62,255 nucleotides of DNA from Clostridiaceae bacterium HSG29 (GCA_030377915.1 JAUCFZ010000001.1:1-62255), one strand, 5' to 3'. Shown: positions 16,930-27,843, counted from the stretch's first letter. Notes: generated by a model not told the origin, from the sequence alone. Program-made: numbers and translations.

Positions 16930-19900
16930 TTAAATTATAGTATTTAAGACCTCATATATCTCATTATTATTAAATGATTCGGCTACATTTTTAGATTCGA
17001 TAACACTATCAATCAACTTCCTTTTTCTTAATTGAATTTCATATATTTTCTCTTCGATAGTATTTCTAGTAATTATTTTATAAACGTTTACAACATCCTT
17101 TTGCCCAATTCTATGTGCTCTATCAGTTGCTTGATCTTCAACCGCAGGATTCCACCATGGATCAACATGTATTACAGTATCAGCTTCAGTTAAATTTAAT
17201 CCTGTTCCACCCGCTTTTAAAGATATCAAAAATATATTTGTTTTACCCGAAGTGAAATCTTCAATAATTTCTCCTCTTTTCATAACTCTTACTTGACCAT
17301 CTAAGTATGAATATGAAATTTTCTTTTTTTTCAATAATTTCTCTATTATTTTAAGCATCGACGTAAATTGTGAAAAAATCAAAATTTTATGATTTCCTTC
17401 CAAAAGTTCATCTACTAATTCCTCAAGAAGTTCTATTTTACCACTTTTCTCATTATAATCTTTAATAAAAAGCCCAGGATCACAACATATTTGTCTTAGT
17501 CTTGTTAAAACAGAAAGAATTTCAATTTGCGAATTAACCATTCCTTTTTTCTCAGATAACTCTTTAAGTCGTTCTTTCATATCTAGTAAATAACTATCAT
17601 AAATTTTCATTTGTTTATCGTTTAGCTTTGAATAAACAACATTTACAATTTTTTCAGGTAATTCACTTAATACATCTTTTTTCTTTCTTCTTAAAATAAA
17701 AGGACTTGTTAATCTTACTAAATCTTCATGCCCATATCCTCCCTGTTTAATAAATTCTTTTTTAAAAACAGATTGGCTTTTTAAGTATCCTGGTAAAATA
17801 AATTCAAAAATCGACCAAAGTTCTATTAAATTATTCTCAATCGGTGTTCCAGATAAAACAATTCTGTGTTTTGATTTTATCATCTTAACACTTTTGGAAA
17901 TTTTAGTATCTGGATTTTTTATATACTGACCTTCATCTAAAATGCAATATTCAAATTCATAATTCAAAAAATACTCTAAATCTCTTCTAACTAACGGATA
18001 TGAAGTTATAATAACGTCATATTTATCTTTTTCACTTATTAATTTTTCGCGTTTTTTCTTTGTTCCGGTAATAATCAAAACTTTTATTTCTGGCATAAAT
18101 TTTTCAAATTCTTTTTTCCAATTATACATCAAACTAGATGGCACAATAATTAGTGATTGATTTTTAGAACGACCCAACAATGAAATGACTTGTATAGTCT
18201 TTCCTAGGCCCATTTCATCAGCTAAAATTCCACCTAGATTACAACTTTTAAGAGACTTTAACCACATAACTCCTTCTTTTTGATATTCTCTTAAAATATC
18301 AGTCAAAACATCAATTGTAATTTTATCTTCCTTAAAACTCATTAACTTATCCAAAATTAATGAAACGCCTGCTTTATCATTTAAATCAAATTTAGTTCGA
18401 TCAACTCGATGAAACATCTCAACCGCTTGAAATTTATTTATTTTAAAAGTATTTGTTGCTATCGATTTATTTCCTAATTGCTCTAAAATAATCTCTAATT
18501 CTTCAATTGAATCCGAATCTAAATCTACAAATTTTTCACTACTTAATCTTATAAATTTCTTTTTCTCAATAATTCCATTTAAAATTTCAACCATTTCCTT
18601 TTTCGAAAAATTTTCAATTTGTAAATTAAGTTCAAGCATATTTATACTTGATTCAGTTACATTAACATGAATATTATTCAACTTATTATAATATTTTTTT
18701 AAATTTTGAGTATAATATACTGATATATCCTCATTTTGTTCTAACTCACTAATTCCATTTTTAAAAAACATATATATTTTTTTATCCTCTTTTAATACAA
18801 ATTTTCCTTCACTATTATCAAACCCATATTCTTTTAAAATTTCAGCAATTTCGTTTTCATTTTCATTTCTTTCAATATCATTAAGTACCGTAAACATTAA
18901 CTCTTTCTCTTTTTCAATAAACTTTACTTTGGCATTTATTAACCTTCCATTTTTTAAAAGATATATTTCGACATTGAATTTCTTTTTTTCAATTAATTTA
19001 TTCAAATCTTTTTCAATAATAATATTTTCCTTATATTTTTCATTATATAAAGTATCAATAAAATGTTGAGCATCAGACATCCCAATTTTTACATTACCCG
19101 TACCATTATCATTAAAAATCGAAAGAAGATCACTACTTTCTTCAAACAATCCTAAATAATAACCATTAAATTTAATATTAATCTTACCATATATATATGA
19201 AACTGTATTTTTCATTAAATCACATGAAAAAATCAAATAATCATTTTTTATATCAAGTTTCAATTTCAAATTTTTATCAAAAATACATTTTACATTATTA
19301 AAATACTCATTATTCATTTTAATATTAACTGTTTTACTATTCATAAGTTTTAAAATTCTTATTAATAATTCAGGCGGAACATTTCTTTTATCAATTGAAT
19401 CGCTCATACTTAAACTTGGTAATATTTCAAGAATTTTAATATTTCTTAAATCACCATTTCCAATATAATGCTTATCTTTATCAAAAATAAATTCTTCTCC
19501 GAATGACATTTGATTCATATTGCTACTAAAAAGATATGAAAGTTCAAATATATCTTTTACAGGATGCATTCTATCTTTTCCAATTTTTAAGCTAACATCA
19601 ACTCCAGTTGTGAAATCTATATTATATTCAATTGATATCTTTTTCTTATTAATTTCTTTTTCAGCATTTAAATCTTCAAGATAATTTTTTACACTAACTA
19701 TTTTAGATTTTTTTAATATCATTAATTCTTTATTTTCAATTTCTTTAAGTTTCTCTAAACCATTATTTTTTAAATATAAAACAGCAGCAATAATATGTTT
19801 ACAAACATTGCCTTTTCCGCTATATCCACATGAACAATGAACTGATTTAGCTTTATCTTTGTCCTTTAAATTTAGCATCTCAATTTCCACATTATAAATT

Positions 19901-20037
19901 TCTTTATCTTTAATAAAAAATTTAGTGCGGTTATTATATGTATGAACATTTTGAACTTTTCCATCATAATAACATTTTTCTCCATGTTGATACGTTTCAT
20001 GACTAGCCTTATTTATAATTTCATTTAAACTGTACAT
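16930..20037 (-). CDS. SNF2-family DEAD/DEAH-box helicase with SWIM zinc finger
   Basis: The 1,035-residue protein starts with a SWIM zinc-binding motif (HCSCGYSGKGNVCKHIIAAV, about residues 65-85). A long bacterial SNF2-associated region follows, then the two-lobe SNF2 ATPase. The ATPase shows motif I ILADEMGLGKTIQ (near 610), a DEAH-like ILDEGQYIKN, motif III VLSGTPIENNLIELWS, and motifs V-VI KAGGTGLNLTEAD and ATDRAHRIGQ. Such proteins are common in Clostridia and Bacilli (YwqA-like) and are thought to remodel nucleoprotein or stalled RNA polymerase. DEGQ rather than DEAH/DEAQ is a small variation. It is encoded between the chemoreceptor and GNAT genes, with GAGGTG before the ATG. Confidence 0.93.
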   Translation of the reverse strand: MYSLNEIINKASHETYQHGEKCYYDGKVQNVHTYNNRTKFFIKDKEIYNVEIEMLNLKDKDKAKSVHCSCGYSGKGNVCKHIIAAVLYLKNNGLEKLKEIENKELMILKKSKIVSVKNYLEDLNAEKEINKKKISIEYNIDFTTGVDVSLKIGKDRMHPVKDIFELSYLFSSNMNQMSFGEEFIFDKDKHYIGNGDLRNIKILEILPSLSMSDSIDKRNVPPELLIRILKLMNSKTVNIKMNNEYFNNVKCIFDKNLKLKLDIKNDYLIFSCDLMKNTVSYIYGKINIKFNGYYLGLFEESSDLLSIFNDNGTGNVKIGMSDAQHFIDTLYNEKYKENIIIEKDLNKLIEKKKFNVEIYLLKNGRLINAKVKFIEKEKELMFTVLNDIERNENENEIAEILKEYGFDNSEGKFVLKEDKKIYMFFKNGISELEQNEDISVYYTQNLKKYYNKLNNIHVNVTESSINMLELNLQIENFSKKEMVEILNGIIEKKKFIRLSSEKFVDLDSDSIEELEIILEQLGNKSIATNTFKINKFQAVEMFHRVDRTKFDLNDKAGVSLILDKLMSFKEDKITIDVLTDILREYQKEGVMWLKSLKSCNLGGILADEMGLGKTIQVISLLGRSKNQSLIIVPSSLMYNWKKEFEKFMPEIKVLIITGTKKKREKLISEKDKYDVIITSYPLVRRDLEYFLNYEFEYCILDEGQYIKNPDTKISKSVKMIKSKHRIVLSGTPIENNLIELWSIFEFILPGYLKSQSVFKKEFIKQGGYGHEDLVRLTSPFILRRKKKDVLSELPEKIVNVVYSKLNDKQMKIYDSYLLDMKERLKELSEKKGMVNSQIEILSVLTRLRQICCDPGLFIKDYNEKSGKIELLEELVDELLEGNHKILIFSQFTSMLKIIEKLLKKKKISYSYLDGQVRVMKRGEIIEDFTSGKTNIFLISLKAGGTGLNLTEADTVIHVDPWWNPAVEDQATDRAHRIGQKDVVNVYKIITRNTIEEKIYEIQLRKRKLIDSVIESKNVAESFNNNEIYEVLNTII

Positions 20038-20143
20038 TTAAAACACCTCTGATTTATATATAAATTATTTAAAATATTTCTAAACCAACTCTTCTTCTAA
20101 AATTTCACTGAAAATTCTACTATAAAAAATATCCCTTATGTTT

Positions 20144-20172
20144 ATTATACCACTTTTTTTATCTTTAATTAA
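20144..20172 (-). promoter_or_regulatory. Predicted promoter of the SNF2-GNAT unit (extended -10)
   Basis: The minus strand carries TGG followed by TATAAT (-10 at 20144-20149), an extended -10. The -35 at 20167-20172 (TTAATT) is weak. It lies between the mcp terminator and the SNF2 start. Confidence 0.5.
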
Positions 20173-20221
20173 AAATTTCCTGACAATGTTTTAAATAAGC
20201 CATTACTCTTATATAATGTCC

Positions 20222-20254
20222 AAAAAAAAAATCTTACTTCACTAGGAAATAAGA
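20222..20254 (-). terminator. Rho-independent terminator after chemoreceptor gene
   Basis: On the minus strand TCTTATTTC and GAAGTAAGA form a 9-bp stem with one G-U pair and the loop CTAGT, followed by a long T-run. It ends the rimP-to-mcp transcript. Confidence 0.85.
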
Positions 20255-20264
20255 CTCTTTTATA

Positions 20265-22010
20265 TTATATACTAAATTTCTTTAATTCATTCATTAATTC
20301 TAAAGCTAAGTTTTCAAGTTCTTTAGCTTGATTTGAAGATTCACTTATTATTGCTAACTGTTCCTCAGCTGATGCAGATACTTCTTCAGTTCCAGCAGAT
20401 GTTTCTTCTGAAGATGATGAAATATTTTGTATTACATCAATCATCTTATCTTTCTTATTATCCATCACTTTAGAAATATCATTTATTTTCTCAACATTTA
20501 ATGAAAGTTCTTCAATAGATTCAATAATCAATTGAAATTTATCGCCAGTATTATCTACCGCATGTTTAGTTTTATGAACAACATCTAAAGATTCATCCAT
20601 AAAGCTAACAGCTTTCTTTGACTCTGTTTGAATATTATCAATTTTATCTTTAATAACTTCAGTAGCTTTAGTTGTCTCTTCTGCCAATTTTTTAATTTCA
20701 GTTGCAACAACAGCAAAACCTTTACCCGCATCGCCAGCTCTCGCTGATTCAATTGCAGCATTTAAAGCAAGTAAATTTGTTTGTTCTGCAATTGCTGTAA
20801 TTGTTTCTAAAATAGTTGCGATTTCTACAACTTTATCATCCATATTGTTAACAACATCGCTTATTTCCTTTGATGCTTCTTCATTTTTTCCTGACCATTC
20901 TGTTAACTCAGTGATTGCAATCAAGCCTTCTTCACTCATTTTATTTGCTTTAATAGCAACATCAAATATCTCGTTACTTGAACTAACAACATTTTCTATT
21001 TCATTTGCCAATTCATTAATTTCATTTGTACCTATCTCAGTTTCTCTAGCTTGATCATTTGTAGCTTCAGCTATTTCGCCAATTGCTCTAGCAACTTCAT
21101 TTGTTGCTTCAACAGTTTGATCTGTAATATCAGTTAATCTTCTTGAAGTATTTAATAATGTTTCTGATGAAGCATTAATTATTCCAACAAAACCTCTTAA
21201 ATTCAATATCATTTTGTTAATATGATGACTCAACACACCCGTTTCATCTTTAGTCTTAACAATAATTTCTTCAATATTTAAATCGCCACTTGCAATTTTT
21301 TCAATTGATGTAGTAACAATACTAAGTGGTGTAGAAATTCGTTTTACTACCGCATATACGAGTAATAAACCAATCACCAAAGAAATAGCTATCACAGTTA
21401 ATGTGATTTTCATTATTGAAGTAGCACCTTTATCAAAATCCATATTATAGGCGCCTGCATTAATTATCCAACCCCAATACGGATCTTTTTCCGCATAAGT
21501 AATTTTAGGACCAATTGCCTCTGAATTTGGCAATTGCCATGCAAATTCAAAAAAACCACCATTTTGAGCTACTTTAATCAATTCTTGGGCTACAAATACA
21601 TCTTTACCTGATTTATCTTTTGCTTCCCAAATATTTTTACCTTCAAGACTTGGATGAGCAACTTCCAATCCTGACTCATTTATTACAAAGATATATCCAT
21701 TTGCTCCCAAATCCATTGTATTTGTCATATCTCTTTTTCCATCTTCATTCATTTTGCCGATCATTTTTTCTTTTGCAATTTCCTGTGCTTCATCAAGTGT
21801 GTAAAGACCACTATTAACTGCATCATTTAATTCTTCAATTAAATCAATACTTGCTTTAACACTATTTTTTAAAATCGTTCTTCCTTGAGCACTCATTTCT
21901 TCTTTTGCAGTTTTATAACTTATTCCACCAACTACAAGCATTGGTACAATAAGTAATAAAAGTGAAATCAAAGTAATTTTTACTCCAATTGTAAATTTTG
22001 CTTTTTTCAT
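20265..22010 (-). CDS. Methyl-accepting chemotaxis protein, sCache_2 sensor
   Basis: This 581-residue transmembrane chemoreceptor signals to CheA/CheW. TM1 is at about residues 12-30. The periplasmic single-Cache domain has the type-2 signature [21 protein letters not shown] with [16 protein letters not shown]2 (about 200-220) and a HAMP domain follow. The cytoplasmic hairpin tip, [20 protein letters not shown], is the CheW/CheA contact. sCache_2 domains usually bind small organic acids; the ligand here is unknown. It lies 21 nt after ribF with AAAGGAG before the ATG, so it appears to ride on the translation operon, an unusual place for a chemoreceptor. Confidence 0.93.
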   Translation of the reverse strand: MKKAKFTIGVKITLISLLLLIVPMLVVGGISYKTAKEEMSAQGRTILKNSVKASIDLIEELNDAVNSGLYTLDEAQEIAKEKMIGKMNEDGKRDMTNTMDLGANGYIFVINESGLEVAHPSLEGKNIWEAKDKSGKDVFVAQELIKVAQNGGFFEFAWQLPNSEAIGPKITYAEKDPYWGWIINAGAYNMDFDKGATSIMKITLTVIAISLVIGLLLVYAVVKRISTPLSIVTTSIEKIASGDLNIEEIIVKTKDETGVLSHHINKMILNLRGFVGIINASSETLLNTSRRLTDITDQTVEATNEVARAIGEIAEATNDQARETEIGTNEINELANEIENVVSSSNEIFDVAIKANKMSEEGLIAITELTEWSGKNEEASKEISDVVNNMDDKVVEIATILETITAIAEQTNLLALNAAIESARAGDAGKGFAVVATEIKKLAEETTKATEVIKDKIDNIQTESKKAVSFMDESLDVVHKTKHAVDNTGDKFQLIIESIEELSLNVEKINDISKVMDNKKDKMIDVIQNISSSSEETSAGTEEVSASAEEQLAIISESSNQAKELENLALELMNELKKFSI

Positions 22011-22031
22011 ATATTCTCCTTTAAAAAGATT

Positions 22032-22955
22032 TTATAAAATATCGAAATATTTTCTTGTAGTATATATATCCCATCTTATAGATTCTTTTAAATCATTAAT
22101 ACTACTAAATTTCATTTCATTTCTTATTCTTTTATAAAAATCTACCCTTATAATTTTGCCATAAATACTTTCATTAAAATCTAAAATATGAGTTTCTACA
22201 GTAAAATCAGATTGCTTTAAAGTAGGATTAAATCCAACATTTGTAATACTATAGTATTTTTTATTATCAATAATAGTTCTTGTAATATACACTCCTGGTT
22301 TTAGTATAGCAAAATTATTATCAAGTTCTAAATTAGCAGTTGGAAACCCAATTTTTCTACCAATCTTTTCACCATCAATTACTATTCCTTCAAGCGAATA
22401 ATTCCGTCCTAAGTAATAATTAGCATCTTCAATATTACCATTTTTCAAAAGCTTTCTTATAAGTGTTGAACTTATACGAACAAAATCTTTTTTAATTGGT
22501 TCTACAATATCATAGGTATAATTAAATTTTTTTGATTCTTGAATTAAAAGTTCAATATTTCCTTGTGCTTTCTTCCCAAACTGAAAATCATAGCCAACAA
22601 CAAGATGTTTCATCTTAAGATTCTCTATTAAAATATTTCTAATAAATGAATCAGGCGATATATTTTTTTGTTTTTCATCAAAATTTAGGAGTATTAAAAT
22701 ATCAACTCCTAATTCTTCAATTATTCTTTTTTTGCATTTCATTTCTAGTATAGTTGAAGGCTTATCATCATCATTTGTAATAGTTGAAGGATTATTTGCA
22801 AAAGTATAAACGACACTTTTTAACTTTCTTTTTTTCGCATCCTCCACTAATTGTTTAATTATTTTAACATGACCGATATGAAGCCCATCAAAAGTACCGA
22901 GAGTTATTGCAGTATCGGATTCAAGTTTTTCTATATTATAGTATATTTGCATCAT
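22032..22955 (-). CDS. ribF: Bifunctional riboflavin kinase / FAD synthetase
   Basis: The 307-residue enzyme phosphorylates riboflavin to FMN and adenylates it to FAD. The N-terminal nucleotidyltransferase has GTFDGLHIGHVKII and the later ISSTLIRKLL. The C-terminal flavokinase has GRKIGFPTANL, which contains the PTAN motif. Length is normal. The start is one of two adjacent ATG codons after AAGGTGAT. In most Firmicutes truB lies between nrnA and ribF; here only 6 nt separate them. Confidence 0.95.
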   Translation of the reverse strand: MMQIYYNIEKLESDTAITLGTFDGLHIGHVKIIKQLVEDAKKRKLKSVVYTFANNPSTITNDDDKPSTILEMKCKKRIIEELGVDILILLNFDEKQKNISPDSFIRNILIENLKMKHLVVGYDFQFGKKAQGNIELLIQESKKFNYTYDIVEPIKKDFVRISSTLIRKLLKNGNIEDANYYLGRNYSLEGIVIDGEKIGRKIGFPTANLELDNNFAILKPGVYITRTIIDNKKYYSITNVGFNPTLKQSDFTVETHILDFNESIYGKIIRVDFYKRIRNEMKFSSINDLKESIRWDIYTTRKYFDIL

Positions 22956-22961
22956 ATCACC

Positions 22962-23897
22962 TTATTTTATCTCATTTATAAACAACCCAATTATTTCATC
23001 TAAACTTCCTTCAATTGCACATCCTGCTGCTTTCTTATGTCCACCACCAGAATATTTAAATGCTAACTCAGCTACATCAAAATCATATTTTGATCTTAAA
23101 CTTGCTTTAAATAAATTCTCATTTATTTCTTTAATGAAAATTGAAACCTCAACTTCATTAATATTTCTAACTTTTTCAACTAATCCATCAGTATTAATAA
23201 CTTCAAGATTAAGCTCATCAATCATCTCATTAGTTAAATATATAATTCCTACTTTTTTATTATAAATTTTAAGTGTTTCAAAAACTCTATTTGAAAGAAC
23301 TACATCTTCATAAGAAATATTTTGATATAATTCAGTATTGACTTTTTCAAAATCAATTTTATCTCTTAATTTTGAAGCAGCAAAAAAAGTATCAGCAGTT
23401 GTATTTGTATATTTAAAACTTCCTGTATCAGTTGAAATAGCAACATATAAAGCTTCAGCAATTTCTTCATCAATCTCATAATTTAAATCAGTAAAAATAT
23501 TAAATAATATTTCACCAACTGAAGAAGCCTCCAAAACATAATTAATATCACCATAATTCATATTTGTAATGTGATGATCAATATTTACCACATTTTTATT
23601 TTCTAGAAGCATTGCTCTAGTTTCAAAACGAGAAATATCAGAAGAATCTAAAGTAATTACTGTTTTAATATCTTTTTTTAATTCGCTAAACTCTTCTAAA
23701 GTATAAGTTTTACAATTCAAAAAATGCAAATTTAAAGGTATATCATCATTTAATACAATATACCCTTTTTTATTCATATTTTTTAACAACTTTTCAAGAG
23801 CCACGGATGAACCAATTGTATCGCCATCCGGATTCTTGTGTGGTAAAATTATAAATTCACTGTTATTTTCAATAACATTTCTAATCTTCGTTATCAT
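22962..23897 (-). CDS. nrnA: DHH-family nanoRNase / pAp phosphatase NrnA
   Basis: This 311-residue phosphoesterase degrades very short RNA and dephosphorylates pAp. DHH motifs are visible: LPHKNPDGDTIGSS (near 18-31), TLDSSD, and the namesake VNIDHHITN near residue 105. The C-terminal DHHA1 domain has the substrate-binding GGGHKKAAGC. Its ATG overlaps the rbfA end by 17 nt, which implies translational coupling. The rbfA-nrnA order is conserved in Firmicutes. Confidence 0.92.
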   Translation of the reverse strand: MITKIRNVIENNSEFIILPHKNPDGDTIGSSVALEKLLKNMNKKGYIVLNDDIPLNLHFLNCKTYTLEEFSELKKDIKTVITLDSSDISRFETRAMLLENKNVVNIDHHITNMNYGDINYVLEASSVGEILFNIFTDLNYEIDEEIAEALYVAISTDTGSFKYTNTTADTFFAASKLRDKIDFEKVNTELYQNISYEDVVLSNRVFETLKIYNKKVGIIYLTNEMIDELNLEVINTDGLVEKVRNINEVEVSIFIKEINENLFKASLRSKYDFDVAELAFKYSGGGHKKAAGCAIEGSLDEIIGLFINEIK

Positions 23898-24246
23898 CTT
23901 TATGAAGTCCTTTTATAATTTCTTCAATTTTCATTCCATTTTTAATTGAATCATCCAATTTAAACACTGGTTCAGGAGTAAATTGTAATTTAAGCTTTTT
24001 ACTTATTTCAGTTCTAATAAATCCTTTTGCAGATTTCAATCCTTTAATAGTTTTTTCAGCTTTTTTTACATCATCTTCAATATTACTTACATAAACAAAG
24101 CAATATCTTAAATCATCAGTTGTTTCAACATCAGTAATACTTGTGAAAGTTGAAATCCTATGATCTTTTATTTCATCATTCATAATCAATTCACTAATAA
24201 TTTTTTTAATTTCAACAGAAATTTTTTGTAATCTTCTTTCATTCAT
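23881..24246 (-). CDS. rbfA: Ribosome-binding factor A
   Basis: The 121-residue single KH-domain protein helps 16S rRNA maturation and cold adaptation. It begins MNERRLQKISVEIKKIISELI and contains ITDVETTDDLRYCFVYVS and the helix-turn-helix-like GFIRTEISKKLKLQFTPEPVF. It starts 2 nt after infB and overlaps nrnA. Confidence 0.95.
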   Translation of the reverse strand: MNERRLQKISVEIKKIISELIMNDEIKDHRISTFTSITDVETTDDLRYCFVYVSNIEDDVKKAEKTIKGLKSAKGFIRTEISKKLKLQFTPEPVFKLDDSIKNGMKIEEIIKGLHKDDNED

Positions 24247-24248
24247 AA

Positions 24249-26216
24249 TTAAACCCTATCTCTTTTCACTTCATTAATAACATATGCTTCGATAATATCT
24301 CCAACCTTAATGTTATCATATTTTTCAAGTGTTATACCACACTCGTAACCTGAAACAACTTCTTTAGCATCATCTTTAAATCTTTTTAAAGAAGAAATTT
24401 CTCCATCATATTGTACGATACCATCTCTTAATAATCTTACTTTGCTATTTCTTGTAATTTTACCACTAGTAACATAAGAACCAGCAATTGTACCAATTTT
24501 AGAAACTTTAAACACGTCTCTTACTTCAATTTGACCTAATATTTCTTCAACAAATTCAGGATCAAGCATTCCAACCATTGCGTCAGTTACATCGTTTATT
24601 GCATCATAAATAATTCTATATGTTCTAATATCAACACTTTCTTGTTTTGCAATACTTACAACATTTGCAAGTGGTCTAACATTAAATCCAATTATTATTG
24701 CATTTGATGCAGCCGCAAGTGATATATCAGCTTCAGAAATTGTTCCAATATTTGAATGTATAATATTAATTTTTACTTCAGCATTTGATATTTTATTTAA
24801 AGATCCTTTTAAAGCTTCAATCGAACCATGAGCATCAGCTTTAATAATAATATTAAGTTTCTTTAATTCACCTTCTTTAATTTGACTAAATAAATCTTCC
24901 AAAGAAACATGCTTACTTGCTCTCATTTTCTCTTTTCTCATTTCAAGCTTTCTGTATTCAGCAAGTTCACGTGCTCTTTTATCATTTTTAGTTACATAAA
25001 TCTTTTCTCCTGCTTGAGGAACTTCTGAAAGACCTGCAATTTCTATTGGTGAAGAAGGTAAAGCTTTTTTAATTTTCTTTCCTTTATAGTTATACATCGC
25101 TCTAATTCTACCAGATGTTTTTCCAACAGTAATTGCATCTCCAACTCTCATTGTTCCATTATTAACAATAACAGTTGCAATTGGTCCACGTCCACTTTCA
25201 AGCTCTGCTTCAATAACCGTTCCAATTCCTAGTCTATTTGGATTTCCTTTTAAATCTTCCATTTCAGCAACTAATAATAACATTTCTAAAAGTTCATCAA
25301 TACCTTCGCCTTTTTTAGCTGAAACTTTTACTGCTATTACATCTCCACCCCAGTCTTCAACTAAAATTCCATGCTCTGATAATTCCTGAATTACTTTATC
25401 CGCATTAGCTCCAGGTACATCCATTTTATTAATTGCAACAACAATTGGAACTCCCGCTGCTTTAGCATGATCAATTGCTTCAACTGTCTGAGGCATAACA
25501 CTATCATCAGCCGCAACAACTAAAACTGCAATATCAGTAACTTGTGCTCCTCTTGCTCTTAATGAAGTAAATGATTCATGTCCAGGTGTATCTAAAAACA
25601 CTATTTTTTTGCCGCCAAAATTTACTTCTGATGCACCTATATGTTGTGTTATTCCACCAGCTTCTCCATCAGAAATTGAAGTACTTCTCATTGCATCAAG
25701 TAAAGTTGTTTTACCGTGATCAACGTGACCCATAACAGTTACAATTGGTGGTCTAAATTCTAAATCTTTTGCATCATCTTCATAATTTTCATCACGATAT
25801 AACTCATCAACTTCTATTTTTTCAAGTTTTATTTTTACTTTATATTTATCTGCTAATAACTTCATTGCATCAAAATCAATATTCTGATTAATTGTAGCCA
25901 TTATATTGAAATTCATTAAATCAATAATTAAAGAAGTTGGTTGTTTCCCAATTAATGATGCAAATTCACCTACTGTCATAGCTTTTTTTACTTCAAGTGC
26001 ATCCTCGTCCACTACCTCTACCACTTCTTCTATTTCCTCTTCTACTTTTTCTTCATTTGTCTCTTCTTGAAGCTCTAAAATCATTTCAGCTTCTTGCTCA
26101 GTTAAAGAACTCATATGACTTGTAACTTCTATACCTAAATCTATTAACATTTCAACTAAATCATGACTTTCCATTTCTAATTCTTTTGCCAGTTGATATA
26201 CTCTTATTTTCGACAT
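24249..26216 (-). CDS. infB: Translation initiation factor IF-2
   Basis: The 655-residue GTPase delivers initiator tRNA to the 30S subunit. An N-terminal IF2_N motif ([24 protein letters not shown]) is followed by an acidic linker and a second IF2_N segment. The G domain shows G1 [12 protein letters not shown] (near 165), G3 DTPGHESF and G4 NKMD. The C-terminal domains then bind fMet-tRNA. It is shorter than enterobacterial IF-2 because the N-terminal linker is compact. nusA lies upstream; the ylxR and L7Ae-like genes usual in this gap are absent (19 nt). Confidence 0.97.
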   Translation of the reverse strand: MSKIRVYQLAKELEMESHDLVEMLIDLGIEVTSHMSSLTEQEAEMILELQEETNEEKVEEEIEEVVEVVDEDALEVKKAMTVGEFASLIGKQPTSLIIDLMNFNIMATINQNIDFDAMKLLADKYKVKIKLEKIEVDELYRDENYEDDAKDLEFRPPIVTVMGHVDHGKTTLLDAMRSTSISDGEAGGITQHIGASEVNFGGKKIVFLDTPGHESFTSLRARGAQVTDIAVLVVAADDSVMPQTVEAIDHAKAAGVPIVVAINKMDVPGANADKVIQELSEHGILVEDWGGDVIAVKVSAKKGEGIDELLEMLLLVAEMEDLKGNPNRLGIGTVIEAELESGRGPIATVIVNNGTMRVGDAITVGKTSGRIRAMYNYKGKKIKKALPSSPIEIAGLSEVPQAGEKIYVTKNDKRARELAEYRKLEMRKEKMRASKHVSLEDLFSQIKEGELKKLNIIIKADAHGSIEALKGSLNKISNAEVKINIIHSNIGTISEADISLAAASNAIIIGFNVRPLANVVSIAKQESVDIRTYRIIYDAINDVTDAMVGMLDPEFVEEILGQIEVRDVFKVSKIGTIAGSYVTSGKITRNSKVRLLRDGIVQYDGEISSLKRFKDDAKEVVSGYECGITLEKYDNIKVGDIIEAYVINEVKRDRV

Positions 26217-26235
26217 ATTATACCTCCGATTTATA

Positions 26236-27327
26236 TTATTCTATTTCATTCTCATCACTTTGTTCATTTTTTTCAATTTCTACATTCATTTTATTCGCTT
26301 GTTCCACTGATTTAATATCAATTTTCCATCCAGTTAATTTTGCTGATAATCTTGCATTTTGACCTGCTTTTCCAATTGCTAAAGAAAGTTGATCATTCGG
26401 AACAACAACTCTTGCAATTTTATTTTTTTCATTAATAATATCAACTTTAACTACGTCAGCTGGGCTTAATGCATTTGCAATATATATTTCTGGCTCTTTA
26501 TTCCATTTAATAATATCTATTTTTTCTCCACCAAGCTCTTCAACAACTGCATTTACTCTTACTCCATTTTTGCCTACACAAGCTCCAAGTGAATCAACAT
26601 TTTCATCTAAAGTAAATACTGCCATTTTTGTTCTTGCTCCTGCTTCTCTTGCTAAACTTCTAATTTCAACTACACCATCATATATTTCAGGAACTTCTAA
26701 TTCAAATAATCTTTTTACTAAATCGGCTTCTGTTCTTGAAAGAATAATTTGTGGACCTTTAGTTGTCTGAGAAACACTTTTAATAACACACTTTATTCTC
26801 CTACCTCTAAAATACTCTTCATTAACAATTTGCTCGTTCGGCAGTAAAACTCCTTCAAGCCCATCAAGAGTAATAAAATAAACCCCATTTGATTCTCTTT
26901 GAATTTCACCAGTAATTAATTCAGATTCTCTACTTGCAAATTTATTAAAAAGTACATCTCTTTCTTCTTCTTTTATCCTTTGAATAATAACTTGTCTTGC
27001 ATTTTGTGCTGCAATCCTTCCAAAGTTTTTAGGAGTAACTTCTTTTTCAATAATATCTCCAAGTTCATGGCTTCCTGGATATTCCTTAGCTTCTTCTAAA
27101 GTAATATCATTTACTTCTAAAGGTTCTTCAACAATTTCTAAAAGCGAAAATACTTTTACATCTCCAGATGCGATATCAAATTCCACTCTTACACTATTTT
27201 TTGTCATATTATAATTCTTTTTATATGCTGATTCAAGCGCTGCTATAATAGCTTCTATAAGCAATTCTTTTTTTATTCCTTTATCTCTTTCTATTTGTTC
27301 GAGAATATTTATTATTTCCGAGCTCAT
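26236..27327 (-). CDS. nusA: Transcription termination/antitermination factor NusA
   Basis: The 363-residue protein binds RNA polymerase and modulates pausing and termination. Domains in order are: an N-terminal polymerase-binding domain (LLIEAIIAALESAYKKNY), S1 (about 135-200; GEIQRESNGVYFITL), and KH1 and KH2 (GACVGKNGVRVNAVVEELGGEKIDI and LAIGKAGQNARLSAKLTGW). It lacks the C-terminal acidic repeats found in proteobacteria, as is normal in Firmicutes. It follows rimP by 17 nt. Confidence 0.97.
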   Translation of the reverse strand: MSSEIINILEQIERDKGIKKELLIEAIIAALESAYKKNYNMTKNSVRVEFDIASGDVKVFSLLEIVEEPLEVNDITLEEAKEYPGSHELGDIIEKEVTPKNFGRIAAQNARQVIIQRIKEEERDVLFNKFASRESELITGEIQRESNGVYFITLDGLEGVLLPNEQIVNEEYFRGRRIKCVIKSVSQTTKGPQIILSRTEADLVKRLFELEVPEIYDGVVEIRSLAREAGARTKMAVFTLDENVDSLGACVGKNGVRVNAVVEELGGEKIDIIKWNKEPEIYIANALSPADVVKVDIINEKNKIARVVVPNDQLSLAIGKAGQNARLSAKLTGWKIDIKSVEQANKMNVEIEKNEQSDENEIE

Positions 27328-27344
27328 TTTTTCCTCCCTTTTCT

Positions 27345-27800
27345 TTAAAAATTAACGTGCAAATTTATCTTAGATACTTTGCTTCTTTGCAATTCAACCA
27401 GTTCATCTGCTGTTTCTACTTTAAATACCGATTCATTAAATCCTTTTAATATACCTGTCACAATTTTTCTTCCATCAATAGTTTGATATAATTTTACATC
27501 CACTTCACTACCAGTAAATCTTTCAAAATCTTTTTCATCATATAATTCTCTTTCAATTCCTGGGGAACTTACTTCTAAAAAATACTTATCTTTAATTATA
27601 TTATCATTTAAATTTTTATTTAAATATCTACTATAACTTTGACAATCCTCTAGATTAACACCAGTTTCTTTATCCAATAATATTCTTAAATATCTATGCG
27701 GACCTTCTTTTGTAAATGTTACTTTCACAAGTTCCAAACTGTTTTCATTCAAATATTTTTCAGATAATTTTATTACCTCATTAACAATTTTCTTTGACAT
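27345..27800 (-). CDS. rimP: Ribosome maturation factor RimP
   Basis: The 151-residue 30S assembly factor shows the typical LELVKVTFTKEGPHRYLRILLDKETGVNLEDC, then FLEVSSPGIERELYDEKDFERF and an Sm-like C-terminal domain. I start at ATG 27800, with AAGGTGG 5 nt upstream; six further codons could be read from a GTG. It is the first gene of rimP-nusA-infB-rbfA-nrnA-ribF after the polC terminator. Confidence 0.94.
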   Translation of the reverse strand: MSKKIVNEVIKLSEKYLNENSLELVKVTFTKEGPHRYLRILLDKETGVNLEDCQSYSRYLNKNLNDNIIKDKYFLEVSSPGIERELYDEKDFERFTGSEVDVKLYQTIDGRKIVTGILKGFNESVFKVETADELVELQRSKVSKINLHVNF

Positions 27801-27843
27801 TTTAACCACCTTTTTCACTATATTTCCTATATATTAAAATAAC

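Noticed and set aside
16930-20037. SNF2 helicase as part of a defence system (DISARM-like)
   Set aside because: No methyltransferase, nuclease or other defence partner adjoins it; the neighbours are a GNAT and a chemoreceptor, and SWIM-SNF2 proteins are common housekeeping genes in Firmicutes.
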